Origin: Oscillospiraceae bacterium
GTDB lineage: Bacteria > Bacillota > Clostridia > Oscillospirales > Acutalibacteraceae
Direction of reading: 5' to 3'
Assembly: GCA_022483045.1 (NCBI GenBank)
Contig: JAKVOA010000001.1
Location: forward strand, 1,344,501-1,408,500
Length of the DNA: 64,000 bases
Position 1 is the first letter of the stretch. Every line of letters starts with the position of its first letter. The notes below the pieces were generated by a model, which worked only from the letters and a program-made list of their open reading frames with translations, was not told the origin of the DNA and searched no databases. The position numbers were made by a program, and so were the translations under genes. Below are positions 23,275-32,363 of the stretch, piece after piece.

Positions 23275-24246
23275 ATGAAAGAAAAGCTGGCTCTGCCTTA
23301 TGAAGAACAGCCGATTTATGTCCGAATGATTCAGCGCTATCTTTCCCACGATATCGGGCGCTGCGCTGCGGCGCTGGCCTATTACTTTCTGTTTACGCTG
23401 TTTCCCACACTGATTCTGCTGACGCTGCTGCTGACGCGGCTGGGCCTGTCGGCACATGTCGTGGAGCTGCTCAGAGGAATTCTGCCGAAAAATGTACTGG
23501 AAACAATTTCCGGGTATATGCAGCATGTACTGCAAGTCAAAAGCAACTCGAAACATATCTCCCTGCTGTTAACCAGTACCTTTTTGCTGTTTTACTTTAT
23601 CATGCGTGCAATGAACTGTGTGCTGCGCTATGTCAGCACCGCCTACGGCTACCGCTCTACGGTTTCGCCGGTGCGGCAGCAGATAAATCTATTTATTGCC
23701 ACCATCTTTATGGTACTTGGCATTTTGGTTGCACTGGGCATTATCAATGTGGGCCGTACCGTACTGCGCCTGCTCGCGCCGGCCCTGCACCTAAGCTCTA
23801 ACTCTATCAATCTCTGGAACTTGTTCCGTTTCTTTCTTTTGGCGGGCATTCTGTTCCTTATGCTATTTTCCACCTACTACTTAGTACCAAACCGCACCTA
23901 TAAGCCGCGCCAAGTGCTGCCCGGTACCCTGCTGGCCATGCTTACCTGGATGATTTTTTCCCTGATTTATGCGTTTTATGTGGAAAACATCGGGAACTAT
24001 TCTTTGATTTACGGCACTTTGGGCGCGGCCATTGTGCTTTTGCTATGGCTGTATTTCAGCGGTTTTGTACTGATTCTCGGTGCAGAACTAAATGCCGTAA
24101 TTATGGAAATGAATACGGAAATGAAGAAAAAGCAGATTGTCAAATTCTCGGCGCGCTGGCGGTATTTGTGGGTGTGCGGCTGGGACCCGGAGCAGGTAAA
24201 CGACAAACCAGAAACAAAAAATGGATCTGAAAAAGGTAAAAAATAA
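23275..24246 (+). CDS. YihY/virulence factor BrkB family membrane protein
   Basis: 323-residue integral membrane protein with about six transmembrane helices and a short charged cytoplasmic C-terminus. Diagnostic stretches are CAAALAYYFLFTLFPTLI near the N-terminus, STYYLVPNRTYKPRQVLPGTL and YGTLGAAIVLLLWLYFSGFVLILGAELNAV. The family is often labelled RNase BN in error; its function is unknown and envelope-related roles are suspected. AAAAGGAGG precedes ATG 23275. Confidence 0.93.
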   Translation: MKEKLALPYEEQPIYVRMIQRYLSHDIGRCAAALAYYFLFTLFPTLILLTLLLTRLGLSAHVVELLRGILPKNVLETISGYMQHVLQVKSNSKHISLLLTSTFLLFYFIMRAMNCVLRYVSTAYGYRSTVSPVRQQINLFIATIFMVLGILVALGIINVGRTVLRLLAPALHLSSNSINLWNLFRFFLLAGILFLMLFSTYYLVPNRTYKPRQVLPGTLLAMLTWMIFSLIYAFYVENIGNYSLIYGTLGAAIVLLLWLYFSGFVLILGAELNAVIMEMNTEMKKKQIVKFSARWRYLWVCGWDPEQVNDKPETKNGSEKGKK

Positions 24247-24250
24247 ACTG

Positions 24251-24296
24251 AAAATCACCTCACGCCGCGGGCAACCTAGGCATGAGGTGATTTTTT
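24251..24296 (+). terminator. Terminator whose 3' arm contains the next gene's ribosome binding site
   Basis: AAAATCACCTCA pairs with TGAGGTGATTTTTT. The ATG at 24297 follows the T-run immediately, and AGGTGA inside the 3' arm would be its Shine-Dalgarno, so folding would hide it. Confidence 0.75.
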
Positions 24297-24518
24297 ATGG
24301 AGAAAAACTATAATTTTTTGTTTCATGACTGCCAAAGCAGCATCAAGCCAACTGTGCCGCCGGATAAGGGTGGCGTCTCGGCCGAACCGGCAGCTGACCT
24401 GCCGCAAATCAGCGCCGTGCGGCCCGCTGAGATACCTTTCATCCGCCCTGTTGAAGACGATGATCCCGACGACAGCAAAGACCTGCACCGCGGGGTACCG
24501 CCCCGTTTTTACCCGTGA
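24297..24518 (+). CDS. Small Pro/Asp-rich protein of unknown function (73 aa)
   Basis: 73 residues, low complexity in the second half (IRPVEDDDPDDSKD), no membrane segment and no recognisable domain. Its only Shine-Dalgarno (GAGGTGA) lies inside the terminator stem at 24251-24296. Its TGA overlaps the GTG start of the next small frame, which argues that both are real and coupled. Function unknown. Confidence 0.5.
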   Translation: MEKNYNFLFHDCQSSIKPTVPPDKGGVSAEPAADLPQISAVRPAEIPFIRPVEDDDPDDSKDLHRGVPPRFYP

Positions 24519-24679
24519 CGCCGCGGCAGTTTTCCCTGCTGCGGCAGGACCCAGAGGCCGCCGCTTACTTTGCCAGCCTACCACCGCGGGTGCAGGCTTT
24601 TCTGGTAAAAACGGACGCAGAAATCAGCACGCGCGGCGAACTGCAGCTGATTGGCGAGCATCTGAAAGAGACTCTGTAG
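24515..24679 (+). CDS. Micro-protein of unknown function (54 aa), coupled to the preceding gene
   Basis: GTG 24515 overlaps the upstream stop (GTGA); TAG is at 24677-24679. The 54-residue product has QDPEAAAYFASLPPRVQAFL and then a helix ISTRGELQLIGEHLKETL. This is like small Clostridia proteins with a YF-x-SLP-x-x-VQ core, a family I recognise only by pattern. It is probably translated by re-initiation. No function is known. Confidence 0.6.
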   Translation: MTPRQFSLLRQDPEAAAYFASLPPRVQAFLVKTDAEISTRGELQLIGEHLKETL

Positions 24680-24689
24680 CAGACAAAGA

Positions 24690-24812
24690 TTAAGCAGCCA
24701 GCTCTTTCAAATCGTTTTCTGCCTCCTGTGCTGTATCAGCTGAAAAAAGGAATCTGCCGCACCGGTCAAAGACCTCTACATGTCCATTTATGTTTTTGAT
24801 TTGATAGCGCAT
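24690..24812 (-). CDS. Micro-protein of unknown function (40 aa)
   Basis: 40 residues opening MRYQIKNINGHVEVFD, then RCGRFLFSADTAQEAENDL, a beta-hairpin followed by one helix. AAGGGG lies 8 bp before ATG 24812; an ATG 9 bp further upstream abuts the Shine-Dalgarno and is unlikely. Similar 40-residue proteins are scattered through Oscillospirales genomes without assigned function. It is convergent with the two small plus-strand genes and divergent from the WYL regulator. Confidence 0.6.
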   Translation of the reverse strand: MRYQIKNINGHVEVFDRCGRFLFSADTAQEAENDLKELAA

Positions 24813-24850
24813 TGCTGCCATCCCCTTTCTGTTTTTAGTATAGCAAATTA

Positions 24851-24885
24851 AAAGTACGATTAATTGTACTTTCTATCTTGTACTG
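24851..24885. promoter_or_regulatory. Palindromic operator candidate before the WYL regulator
   Basis: AAAGTAC and GTACTTT (24851-24857, 24866-24872) flank GATTAATT, and a further TTGTACT half-site is at 24879-24885. It overlaps the start region of both divergent genes, a place where a WYL protein might autoregulate. A TATACT -10 is at 24899-24904. Confidence 0.5.
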
Positions 24886-24926
24886 AAAAATAATATGCTA
24901 TACTAAAGAAAAAGGAAGTGACTGCA

Positions 24927-25937
24927 TTGTCAAAGACAGAGGGACAAAGAGAGCGCCTGATTATGCTGTACCGCATTCTGCGGCTGGGCACGGACCGTGA
25001 ACATCTGATTTCCATGCAGAGCATTCTGCAGCAGATGGAGGAACAAGGAATTCCTGCAGAGCGGCGCAGCATCTACTGTGACCTGCAGGCGCTAAATGAC
25101 TGTGGCATTGAGGTGGAAACCATACGCGGACCAAAAGGCGGATACCGGCTGAAAAGCCGTCCATTTTCTTTTGAAGTCTCTGACTTAAAGCTGATGACCG
25201 ATGCGGTCGCCTCGGCAAAATTCCTGACCGAGGACAAGTCACGCATGTTAGTACAGAAAATCGAGTCGATGGCCAGCAGGTACGATGCCGCACAGCTGCA
25301 GCGGCAGGTGTATGTGGTTGGTCGGGTGCGCTCTGAAAATGAGCAGACTTATGACAATGTAGATGTGGTACACCAGGCAATCGCACAAAATGAAAAAATC
25401 AGTTTCCGTTATTTTCATTACGACGCCAAAAAGCAGCGCATTTACAAATACGATGGCGCTGCCTATGTCGTTTCGCCCTATGCACTCTGCTGGGACAACG
25501 AATTCTATTATTTACTGGCCTGGTACGACCGTACCGACGAAATGCGCAACTTTCGGGTAGACCGCATGGAAAACGTTTTGCTCCTGCAGCAAAAGGCAAA
25601 GCCTGCACCACCGTCTTTTAACCCGACGCGCTTTACCCGCAGAGCTTTCAGCATGTATAATGGGCGCAAAGAAAATGTGACATTAGAATTTAAAGACGCA
25701 CTGGCTGGCACCGTTTTAGACCGTTTCGGCATGGAAACCAGTTTCCACCGGGCAGATATACCCGGCTGGTTTCGCATTGTAGAGGACGTGCACATCAGTC
25801 CGCCATTTCTCGGCTGGCTCGCACAATTTGCCGGCAGCGTACGGGTTATTTCCCCAAAAAGCGTACAGGAAGAGCTGCGCCAACAGGCAGAAGAAGTTTT
25901 AAACAGCCTGCCGGAAAGCACACCGCAAAGCGACTGA
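24927..25937 (+). CDS. WYL-domain transcriptional regulator
   Basis: 336-residue DNA-binding regulator. It has an N-terminal winged helix (about residues 5-65, with RLIMLYRILRLG and PAERRSIYCDLQALNDCGIEVE) and a central WYL domain (about 135-210, SFRYFHYDAKKQRIYKYDGAAYVVSPYALCWDNEFYYLLAW). The WYL C-terminal extension follows (about 230-325). WYL domains sense nucleotides, nucleic acids or other ligands. I prefer TTG 24927 because AAGGAA is 9 bp upstream; GTG 24918 directly abuts that Shine-Dalgarno and would add three residues. The target is unknown; the flanking palindrome suggests autoregulation. Confidence 0.88.
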   Translation: MSKTEGQRERLIMLYRILRLGTDREHLISMQSILQQMEEQGIPAERRSIYCDLQALNDCGIEVETIRGPKGGYRLKSRPFSFEVSDLKLMTDAVASAKFLTEDKSRMLVQKIESMASRYDAAQLQRQVYVVGRVRSENEQTYDNVDVVHQAIAQNEKISFRYFHYDAKKQRIYKYDGAAYVVSPYALCWDNEFYYLLAWYDRTDEMRNFRVDRMENVLLLQQKAKPAPPSFNPTRFTRRAFSMYNGRKENVTLEFKDALAGTVLDRFGMETSFHRADIPGWFRIVEDVHISPPFLGWLAQFAGSVRVISPKSVQEELRQQAEEVLNSLPESTPQSD

Positions 25938-25949
25938 CTTTTCTAAACA

Positions 25950-26016
25950 AAAATGCTCCCCACAGGGCAGGCTCCTGAATCTCAATCTTTCAGGGGCGCT
26001 CTGCAGGGAGCGTTTT
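25950..26016 (+). terminator. Terminator after the WYL regulator
   Basis: Long imperfect stem with AAATGCTCCC paired to GGGAGCGTTTT and an inner CTGAA/TTCAG helix. Confidence 0.65.
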
Positions 26017-26099
26017 GATATGCAGATTTTCGTACAGAAGCGCTTTTAAAGAGAAGCGGTATTTATTCTTTCATTCCTTTCGTGGCAAAGGTTGTGCCT

Positions 26100-27080
26100 T
26101 TACACAACCTGCCACGGATTCTTTTCGCCTTTTTCAAAAGCAATGCAGCTTTTAACGGAATTCTCAACCATGTCGCTGACCGCCTGATCCGTGTAAAAAG
26201 CCGTGTGCGGCGTGACAATGACATTGGGGAAAGACTTTAAAAGCGCGAGGTCGCGATTTTTCAGCGGCTGGTCTTGCAGGTCATTATAGTAAAGACCCGC
26301 TTCCTTTTCAATGACATCCAGTGCAGCGCCGCCAATAGTTCCGGCCTCCAGTGCATTAATCAGGGCATCCGAATCCACCAGAGAACCGCGGCCTGTATTG
26401 ATGAGAATCGCGTCTGACTTCATTTTGGCAAGGTTCTGCTGATTGATCATGTGGTAGTTATCGTCGGTCGCCGGCATGTGCAGCGTGATGACATCACTTT
26501 CACGCAGCAGCGTATCCAGCGGAACATACTGTGCAAAAGCTTTTACGTCCTCGCTTTCGTGCAGGTCGCAGGCCAAGATGCGACAGCCAAAGCCCGTTAA
26601 GCGTGTAATGACTGTGCGGCCGATACGGCCGGTACCGACAACTCCTACAGTCAGGTTTGGCAGCTCGCGCCCCTGCACGCCGTCCAAGGAATAATTCTGT
26701 ACCAGTGCATGCCGCCAAATTGACTTCATTCGCCGCGTTGCCATGAGGATAAGCATCATTGTGTAATCGGCAACGCTGTTTGGTGAATAGAAAACGTTGC
26801 CCACATGGATTCCTATTTTTTTGGCGTAAGCTACATCGACATGGTCATAACCAATCGTACGTGTGGAAAGATAACGGACCCCAACCGCGTGCAGAGCATC
26901 CAGTACCGGCGCCGTCACCATAGTTGTAATAATACTGACGCACTGGCAGCCGGCTGCCAAAGATGCCGTCTGCTCGGTCAGCGCCTGCTCGGTGCGGTTA
27001 AATTCGACACCGTATTGTTTTTCAAATTTGTTGATTGCCTGCTTTTCGTCAGGCCTGCAGGAATACAATGTAATTTTCAT
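26100..27080 (-). CDS. D-lactate dehydrogenase-like 2-hydroxyacid dehydrogenase
   Basis: NAD-dependent reduction of pyruvate or another 2-oxoacid to the D-hydroxyacid. About 326 residues, D-isomer-specific fold: NAD loop VGVVGTGRIGRTV, substrate Arg in INTGRGSLVDS, Glu in ALDVIEKEAGLYY and catalytic His in VTPHTAFYTD. The STRTIGYDHVD and SPNSVADYTM stretches favour the LdhA/VanH branch. ATG 27080 with AAAGGGGA upstream is chosen; a TTG six codons earlier overlaps the Shine-Dalgarno. Monocistronic, next to a divergent AraC regulator that could control it. Confidence 0.92.
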   Translation of the reverse strand: MKITLYSCRPDEKQAINKFEKQYGVEFNRTEQALTEQTASLAAGCQCVSIITTMVTAPVLDALHAVGVRYLSTRTIGYDHVDVAYAKKIGIHVGNVFYSPNSVADYTMMLILMATRRMKSIWRHALVQNYSLDGVQGRELPNLTVGVVGTGRIGRTVITRLTGFGCRILACDLHESEDVKAFAQYVPLDTLLRESDVITLHMPATDDNYHMINQQNLAKMKSDAILINTGRGSLVDSDALINALEAGTIGGAALDVIEKEAGLYYNDLQDQPLKNRDLALLKSFPNVIVTPHTAFYTDQAVSDMVENSVKSCIAFEKGEKNPWQVV

Positions 27081-27195
27081 CCATCTTTCCCCTTTCAAGC
27101 TGCCAGATATCCCTTTCTGCCGCAGAATATCTGTATTTTCTTCTTATTATAAACGCATCTGTACAAAAAGCAATAGAAGCGAAAACAGCGTATGC

Positions 27196-27224
27196 TTGCC
27201 GCAGCGGCACGAATATGCTATACT
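27196..27224 (+). promoter_or_regulatory. Promoter of the AraC-type regulator gene
   Basis: TTGCCG (27196-27201), 17-bp spacer, TATACT (27219-27224). Confidence 0.5.
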
Positions 27225-27279
27225 TATGCAAATATAAAGGATGATCATGACAGACATACTTAAAGAAGGCTGAAGCATA

Positions 27280-28131
27280 ATGCTCGACAAATCAGCGCCC
27301 ATAGACCCTGCCAGTCTTTCCGGCGAACTTTCTCTGCTCTTTTGCGGCGAGCAAGCCTGCTCACCGGGGCATGGCTTTGGCCCGGCCATGCGCGAATACT
27401 ATCTGCTGCACTACTGTCTTTCCGGCCGCGGCATTTTCCAAACAAAAAAGAAAAGCTATGCGGTAGGTCCGCATGAGGGCTTTTTAATTCTTCCGCAGGA
27501 GGTCACATTTTACCAGGCCGACCTGCAGGAACCTTGGCACTATGTCTGGGTTGCTTTTCGCGGCAGCTTAGCCGAAAAGTATCTTTCCCGCTGCGGGCTT
27601 TCCGCAGAAAAGCGCATTTTTCACTGTAATGCAGCTGAAGACCTGCAGGACTGCACTGGAAAAATGATTGAACACGTCAAACTTTCTTACAGCGATGAAT
27701 TCTGCCTGCAAGGGCTGCTTTACCAGTGGTTTAGCATTTTAGCGGCTTCTGCAAAGCTGCCCTACCGGGAAGAGACCTCTGCCGGAAATATCTATGTCAG
27801 CAAAGCAATCGAATTTATGCAGAAGAACTATCAAAATGCTGTGAGCATTACCGCACTTGCCAATTACGTGGGCTTAAACCGCAGCTATCTGACTTCGCTG
27901 TTTCAGCGGCAGCTGCACATGTCACCGCGTGACTTTTTGATGGACCTGCGCATTGCGCGCGCAGCAGACCTGCTTGCCAGCTCTGATTTATCGGTCAGCC
28001 AGGTTTCACGCTCCTGCGGTTACCCGGACCCTCTGGCTTTTTCAAAAGCTTTTCATAGGGTAAAAGACTGCAGTCCCACAGAGTACCGCCAGGCAAAGCG
28101 CGCGCAGGCTGCTACATCTTTGGAAAAATAA
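27280..28131 (+). CDS. AraC-family transcriptional regulator
   Basis: 283 residues. The N-terminal cupin-like sensor (about 1-160) has YYLLHYCLSGRGIFQTKKKSYAVGPHEGFLILP and WHYVWVAFRG, the sugar-sensing AraC_binding pattern. The C-terminal double helix-turn-helix (about 180-278) has NAVSITALANYVGLNRSYL and VSQVSRSCGYPDPLAFSKAFHRVKDCSPTEYR. Such regulators usually govern carbohydrate genes. It is divergent from the D-lactate dehydrogenase gene, with no sugar gene directly attached. Confidence 0.92.
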   Translation: MLDKSAPIDPASLSGELSLLFCGEQACSPGHGFGPAMREYYLLHYCLSGRGIFQTKKKSYAVGPHEGFLILPQEVTFYQADLQEPWHYVWVAFRGSLAEKYLSRCGLSAEKRIFHCNAAEDLQDCTGKMIEHVKLSYSDEFCLQGLLYQWFSILAASAKLPYREETSAGNIYVSKAIEFMQKNYQNAVSITALANYVGLNRSYLTSLFQRQLHMSPRDFLMDLRIARAADLLASSDLSVSQVSRSCGYPDPLAFSKAFHRVKDCSPTEYRQAKRAQAATSLEK

Positions 28132-28140
28132 GCAATATAA

Positions 28141-28185
28141 AAAGCGGCAGTCCGGCCATTAGCTTCGGCCGAGCTGCCGCTTTTT
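28141..28185. terminator. Bidirectional terminator
   Basis: AAAGCGGCAG pairs with CTGCCGCTTTTT, with an inner GGCC/GGCC helix. It lies between the converging araC-type gene and a small minus-strand gene. Confidence 0.85.
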
Positions 28186-28207
28186 ATTGCTCCCTGTACT
28201 TTAAAAA

Positions 28208-28513
28208 TCAATCTGCAAAGGCCGCCGCAACATATTCTTCAACGGCTTTGCTCAGCATTTCTTCTGTATTTTTGAAATTGGTTTTGGACCAGACCGCGTC
28301 ATCACTGACATCTGTCAAATCCTCTACTGAATCAATCGGTTTACCGATGGCAGCCGTAAAAGCCGCCATGTTTTGGTACTGTGTATATTTCTGAAAGAAA
28401 GCATCCGTCAGCAGTTCTGTCAGTTTAAAATTTCCCTCTGCGCTGCTCAACATACGGGAAAATTCCTGGTACTGCGCAAGAATGCTTTTTTTCTTTTTCT
28501 GCTCTTGTTCCAT
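28208..28513 (-). CDS. Conserved-looking hypothetical protein (101 aa)
   Basis: 101-residue soluble helical protein with a lysine-rich start (MEQEQKKKKSILAQYQEFSRML) and an acidic C-terminal half. No domain is recognised and no membrane segment seen. ATG 28513 is backed by GAAGGAGGGA; an in-frame extension of 14 residues has no ribosome binding site. It stands alone between a terminator and a 130-bp gap. Confidence 0.65.
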   Translation of the reverse strand: MEQEQKKKKSILAQYQEFSRMLSSAEGNFKLTELLTDAFFQKYTQYQNMAAFTAAIGKPIDSVEDLTDVSDDAVWSKTNFKNTEEMLSKAVEEYVAAAFAD

Positions 28514-28642
28514 GTTGGTCCCTCCTTCAGATTTAATCTTTACTAATTTACACATGGTTCTTTGGAATGATTATACTACCCTGCCGAAAAAAAGGCAAGG
28601 AAATTTCGCTGCAACAAATATCTTTTCACGGCACACCGCAGC

Positions 28643-28897
28643 TTATTCTTCTTCCACTGCTTCATCTGCAAACGGCAGCGCCATCTGCACCAAGTGCCGC
28701 GGGTCCCGGCAGGTATCACGCAGCAAGTCGGCGTCATTCGGCAGATCGCCCCACACAGAATAGCGGCCGTCCGCCTGCCAAACAATTTCCAGTACCTCGT
28801 ACGGTGTGTAATCCTCAACACGAAAAGTCGGGCTGTCTGAAAACAGCAGCTCCGCTGCGCGGTATTTGTGCTCGCCGCGAAAATAAAGCCTTTTCAT
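28643..28897 (-). CDS. Small hypothetical protein coupled to the Nudix gene (84 aa)
   Basis: 84 residues, acidic, with MKRLYFRGEHKYRAAELLF at the start and YEVLEIVWQADGRYSVWGDL in the middle, suggesting a small alpha/beta fold. Its ATG overlaps the Nudix stop by 4 bp, so translation is coupled. Function unknown; a link to nucleotide or metabolite clean-up is only suggested by the neighbour. Confidence 0.6.
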   Translation of the reverse strand: MKRLYFRGEHKYRAAELLFSDSPTFRVEDYTPYEVLEIVWQADGRYSVWGDLPNDADLLRDTCRDPRHLVQMALPFADEAVEEE

Positions 28898-29502
28898 TTT
28901 GTTTCCCCCAATGCCGGCAAAACCATACCAGAAAATTCATTTGGATGTACACAGAATTGTTCCGCACGCAAAAGGATTTCTCCCCGCGTCAAAGAAACCG
29001 CCGGCAGCACTTTTCGGCCGTGCAGCGCTTTTTCGCACAAATCTTTTGCGCGAATGCGCACCATATCCTGCACTTCTTCCCCGGGGTGAAAACACGGTGC
29101 ATCTTCTAAGTGCAAAAAAACATAGTTGAACTCTCGGTCTATGAAATGGCTGATAGGGCTTACACAATCCTCTTTTGTAATGCCCAGCAGGCAGACTTCC
29201 TGCGGCAGAAGCGAAAGACCAATTTCCTCTTCTGTTTCACGCAGCAATGCATCAGAGGGTCTTTCGCCTGCGCGGATATGTCCGCCGACTGTGATGTCAT
29301 AAAAATCGGGCGCATTGTCTTTATTATGTGCGCGCTGCTGCAGCCAAACCCAAAGCTCTTTGCCGCCGTTGTCTGTAGGTAAGCGGGAAAGAACCCAGCA
29401 GTGAGAAACAGCGTGCCAGTCTCCTTCTGCATGTACCAATGTGCGCTCTTTTGTGCCAATTTCATTAAAAAGTGAATCATAAATTGTGAGCAATTCCGAC
29501 AT
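28894..29502 (-). CDS. NUDIX hydrolase (isopentenyl-diphosphate isomerase-like branch)
   Basis: 202-residue Mg-dependent pyrophosphohydrolase. The Nudix box GGHIRAGERPSDALLRETEEEIGL fits GX5EX7REUXEEXGU fully. The surroundings (WHAVSHCWVLSR, ELWVWLQQRAHNKDNAPDFYDITVGGH) resemble the Idi-like Nudix group that acts on unknown diphosphates. ATG 29502 with AAGGAAG upstream. Followed by the coupled 84-residue protein. Confidence 0.88.
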   Translation of the reverse strand: MSELLTIYDSLFNEIGTKERTLVHAEGDWHAVSHCWVLSRLPTDNGGKELWVWLQQRAHNKDNAPDFYDITVGGHIRAGERPSDALLRETEEEIGLSLLPQEVCLLGITKEDCVSPISHFIDREFNYVFLHLEDAPCFHPGEEVQDMVRIRAKDLCEKALHGRKVLPAVSLTRGEILLRAEQFCVHPNEFSGMVLPALGETK

Positions 29503-29683
29503 TTTATCTTCCTTATCTGTAAGTGTATACACCTTTACACTTAAATTTTCTCTTAAAATTCAGCATTTTTTCGGCTTTTATGTAAAGCAATTTTCTTTAC
29601 ATCATTTCTACTACATTTTATTCCTACTTCTGACATATTTTTTCAAATTCATGTTTCAATGTCAGCAAGTGTGGCGGTCGTGC

Positions 29684-30082
29684 TTAGTTATCCTCAAGCA
29701 CTTTTACCACAAAATGCCGGCTGCGCGGGCCGTCGAACTCACAAAAATAGATGCCTTGCCACGTACCAAGCGCCAAACGGCCGTCCTGCACAGGCACCGT
29801 GGCGCTGCAGCCAATGACAGAAGACTTTAGGTGTGCCGCGGAATTTCCCTCTTGATGGCGGAACTCTGGGCGATTGGGAAAGGTGCGGTCAAGTGCAAAC
29901 AGCAGGTCATGTACAACGTCTGGATCAGCATTTTCATTGATGGTAATGCCTGCAGTAGTATGTACACAGTAGACCAGGCAGATACCGTCTTTTACACAGC
30001 TCTTTTTCAGCGCATCTCGCACTTCATCCGTGATATCGTAAAAGCCCTCTGTTCCTGTTTCCAATTCGTAAGAATACAGCAA
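29684..30082 (-). CDS. YjbQ/UPF0047 family protein
   Basis: 132 residues, full length for the family (secondary thiamine-phosphate synthase enzyme family). Signatures are VYCVHTTAGITINENADPDVVHDLL, FRHQEGNSAAHLKSSVIGCSATVPV and GTWQGIYFCEFDGPRSRHFVVKV. Some homologues show weak thiamine phosphate synthase activity in E. coli; the real role is unsettled. I start at TTG 30082 because GGAGG lies about 8 bp upstream and the family starts there; the longer frame to 30115 would include the Shine-Dalgarno. Confidence 0.85.
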   Translation of the reverse strand: MLYSYELETGTEGFYDITDEVRDALKKSCVKDGICLVYCVHTTAGITINENADPDVVHDLLFALDRTFPNRPEFRHQEGNSAAHLKSSVIGCSATVPVQDGRLALGTWQGIYFCEFDGPRSRHFVVKVLEDN

Positions 30083-30171
30083 AAAGCAAAACCTCCATTC
30101 CCCGCTGCAGACCAAGTTTATGGTCTCTTGTGTGTATTATATGACAATGCGCGGGGAAAAGCAAGGAACAC

Positions 30172-30207
30172 AAAAGGCAGGCTTTTGCCAAAGCAAAAAG
30201 CCTGCCT
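30172..30207 (-). terminator. Terminator after hppA
   Basis: AGGCAGGCTTTTTGC pairs with GCAAAAGCCTGCCT on the minus strand, followed by a T-rich stretch. Confidence 0.75.
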
Positions 30208-30239
30208 CTATAAATCACTCTCTCAGGTTTGCATTCTGA

Positions 30240-32363
30240 TTACATCAGATGGAAGCTCATAATCAAACCGCTGAAGACGATGGAAACCATAGACAGCAGC
30301 TTAATCAGGATATTGATAGACGGACCGGAAGTATCTTTGAACGGATCGCCAACTGTGTCTCCGACAACCGCTGCCTTGTGGCAGTCGCTGCCTTTGCCGC
30401 CGAAGTGACCGGCCTCAATGTACTTCTTTGCGTTATCCCATGCACCACCGGCATTTGCCATCATAATTGCCATGATAAAGCCAGCAGCTGTTGCGCCTGC
30501 CAACATGCCACAGACACCGTTGACGCCCAAAATCAAGCCGACAGCGATTGGCACGATAACCGCCAGAAGCGCCGGAGCAACCATTTCTTTCTGTGCGGAA
30601 CGTGTGCACATGTCTACACAGGTGCTGTAGTCCGGGTCAACTTTTCCCTCCATCAAGCCTTTGATTTCATGGAACTGACGACGGACCTCAACCACGATGC
30701 TCTCAGCAGACTTACCAACTGCTGCCATGGTGAGGGCTGCAAAGATGAAGGGCAGCACCGCACCGACAAACAGACCTACCAAAACCTGTGGGCTGGTAAT
30801 ATTCAGGTTAAACGCAAACTTCGGGTCACGTACTTTAATTTCACTGATATAGGAAGCAATAAGTGCCAGCGCTGTCAGCGCAGCAGAACCGATTGCAAAG
30901 CCTTTGCCTGTAGCCGCTGTGGTGTTGCCCAAGCTGTCCAGTGCATCGGTGCGCTCGCGCACGGTTTCGTCCAAACCGGCCATTTCAGCAATGCCGCCTG
31001 CGTTATCTGCAACAGGGCCATATGCATCTGTTGCAAGGGTAATGCCCAGTGTTGAAAGCATACCAACGGCAGAAAGGCCAATGCCGTACAAGCCGCTGTT
31101 GTAGGACTGTGCACCGCCGGAAACAAAGTAGCTGACAAGAATGGAAATACCAACAATGACAACAGGCGCTGCAGTGGATTTCATACCAAGGCTGAGGCCG
31201 TCTATAATGACTGTGGCTGCACCGGTCTTGCTGGAAGCCGCCAGTTTTTTCAGTGGCTTATAGGTATCACTTGTATAATACTCTGTAAATACACCAATCA
31301 GAATGCCAGCAATCAGTCCAGAAAGGACAGCTCCATACAGACCGACATGCTCTGCACCGACGCCATACCGAATGAGCGGATAAGCAACAATGGCAATAAT
31401 GATTGCGCTGATCCAAGTGCCGCGGCGCAGGGCTGTGAGCAGATTGTGCTGTGTTGCGCCATCTTTTGTCTTAACAAAGAATGTGCCGATTATGGAAGCA
31501 AGAATGCCGACAGCCGCCATAACCATTGGAATGGCAATGCCTTTGAAGCTGTAGCCAGCTGCAACCGCAAGTGCTGCCGAAGAAATAATCGAACCGACAT
31601 AGGATTCATACAGGTCTGCACCCATACCAGCAACATCGCCGACGTTGTCGCCGACATTGTCTGCGATAACTGCCGGGTTGCGGGGGTCATCTTCCGGAAT
31701 GCCGATTTCAACTTTGCCAACCAAGTCTGCACCGACATCAGCCGCCTTGGTAAAGATGCCGCCGCCCACACGTGCAAACAGCGCCATGCTCGAAGCGCCC
31801 ATGCCAAAGGTAAGCATTGTGCTGGTAATTGCCTGCACCTGCGCATTTTCTAATACTGCAGGGGCTACATTTGCCGCGAGGCCGAGGTTTGCGGGATTCG
31901 AGTAAAACCATTTAAGTACATAATACCAAAACGAAATGTCTACCAGGCCGAGACCAACCACGACAAAGCCCATAACGCCGCCGGCCGAAAAAGCAACTTT
32001 CAAGCCCGCGTTTAGGCTTTTGCTGGCTGCATTTGCGGTGCGGTCATTTGCAGAAGTCGCAATGCGCATCCCAATGAAGCCTGACAGACCGGAAAAGAAC
32101 CCGCCTGTCAAAAATGCAAACGGAACAAAGTAAGTAAGGAATCCGCAGGCAGCCATGATGAACAAAACGACAAACATGACTGCGAAGAAGATTGCTACCC
32201 CGCTGTACTGACGCTTTAAGTAAGCGTTAGCACCTTGGCGCACAGCTGCCGAAATTTTCCGCATTTTTTCGGTACCTTCGTCCGCCTTGTGAACCCGCCG
32301 AGCCAGAGACCACGCAAACAGCAGCGCGACTACTGCCCCAATGGGTGCTAGAATTGTGAGCAT
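30240..32363 (-). CDS. hppA: Membrane-bound K+-dependent pyrophosphatase HppA
   Basis: Couples pyrophosphate hydrolysis to H+ and/or Na+ export. 707 residues and about 16 transmembrane helices, full length. Catalytic loops include [47 protein letters not shown] and [21 protein letters not shown]. The stretch [18 protein letters not shown] has Ala where K+-independent enzymes have Lys, so it belongs to the K+-requiring class. Whether Na+ or H+ is moved cannot be read with certainty. GGAGG precedes ATG 32363. Single gene with its own terminator; it would save energy from biosynthetic PPi in a fermenter. Confidence 0.97.
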   Translation of the reverse strand: MLTILAPIGAVVALLFAWSLARRVHKADEGTEKMRKISAAVRQGANAYLKRQYSGVAIFFAVMFVVLFIMAACGFLTYFVPFAFLTGGFFSGLSGFIGMRIATSANDRTANAASKSLNAGLKVAFSAGGVMGFVVVGLGLVDISFWYYVLKWFYSNPANLGLAANVAPAVLENAQVQAITSTMLTFGMGASSMALFARVGGGIFTKAADVGADLVGKVEIGIPEDDPRNPAVIADNVGDNVGDVAGMGADLYESYVGSIISSAALAVAAGYSFKGIAIPMVMAAVGILASIIGTFFVKTKDGATQHNLLTALRRGTWISAIIIAIVAYPLIRYGVGAEHVGLYGAVLSGLIAGILIGVFTEYYTSDTYKPLKKLAASSKTGAATVIIDGLSLGMKSTAAPVVIVGISILVSYFVSGGAQSYNSGLYGIGLSAVGMLSTLGITLATDAYGPVADNAGGIAEMAGLDETVRERTDALDSLGNTTAATGKGFAIGSAALTALALIASYISEIKVRDPKFAFNLNITSPQVLVGLFVGAVLPFIFAALTMAAVGKSAESIVVEVRRQFHEIKGLMEGKVDPDYSTCVDMCTRSAQKEMVAPALLAVIVPIAVGLILGVNGVCGMLAGATAAGFIMAIMMANAGGAWDNAKKYIEAGHFGGKGSDCHKAAVVGDTVGDPFKDTSGPSINILIKLLSMVSIVFSGLIMSFHLM

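Noticed and set aside
30249-31055. 268-residue plus-strand frame opposite hppA, and similar long antisense frames opposite ftsH, glnN and the pyrophosphatase
   Set aside because: They are shadows of strongly coding minus-strand genes, have no ribosome binding sites, and are rich in Cys, His and Arg in a way typical of antisense frames.
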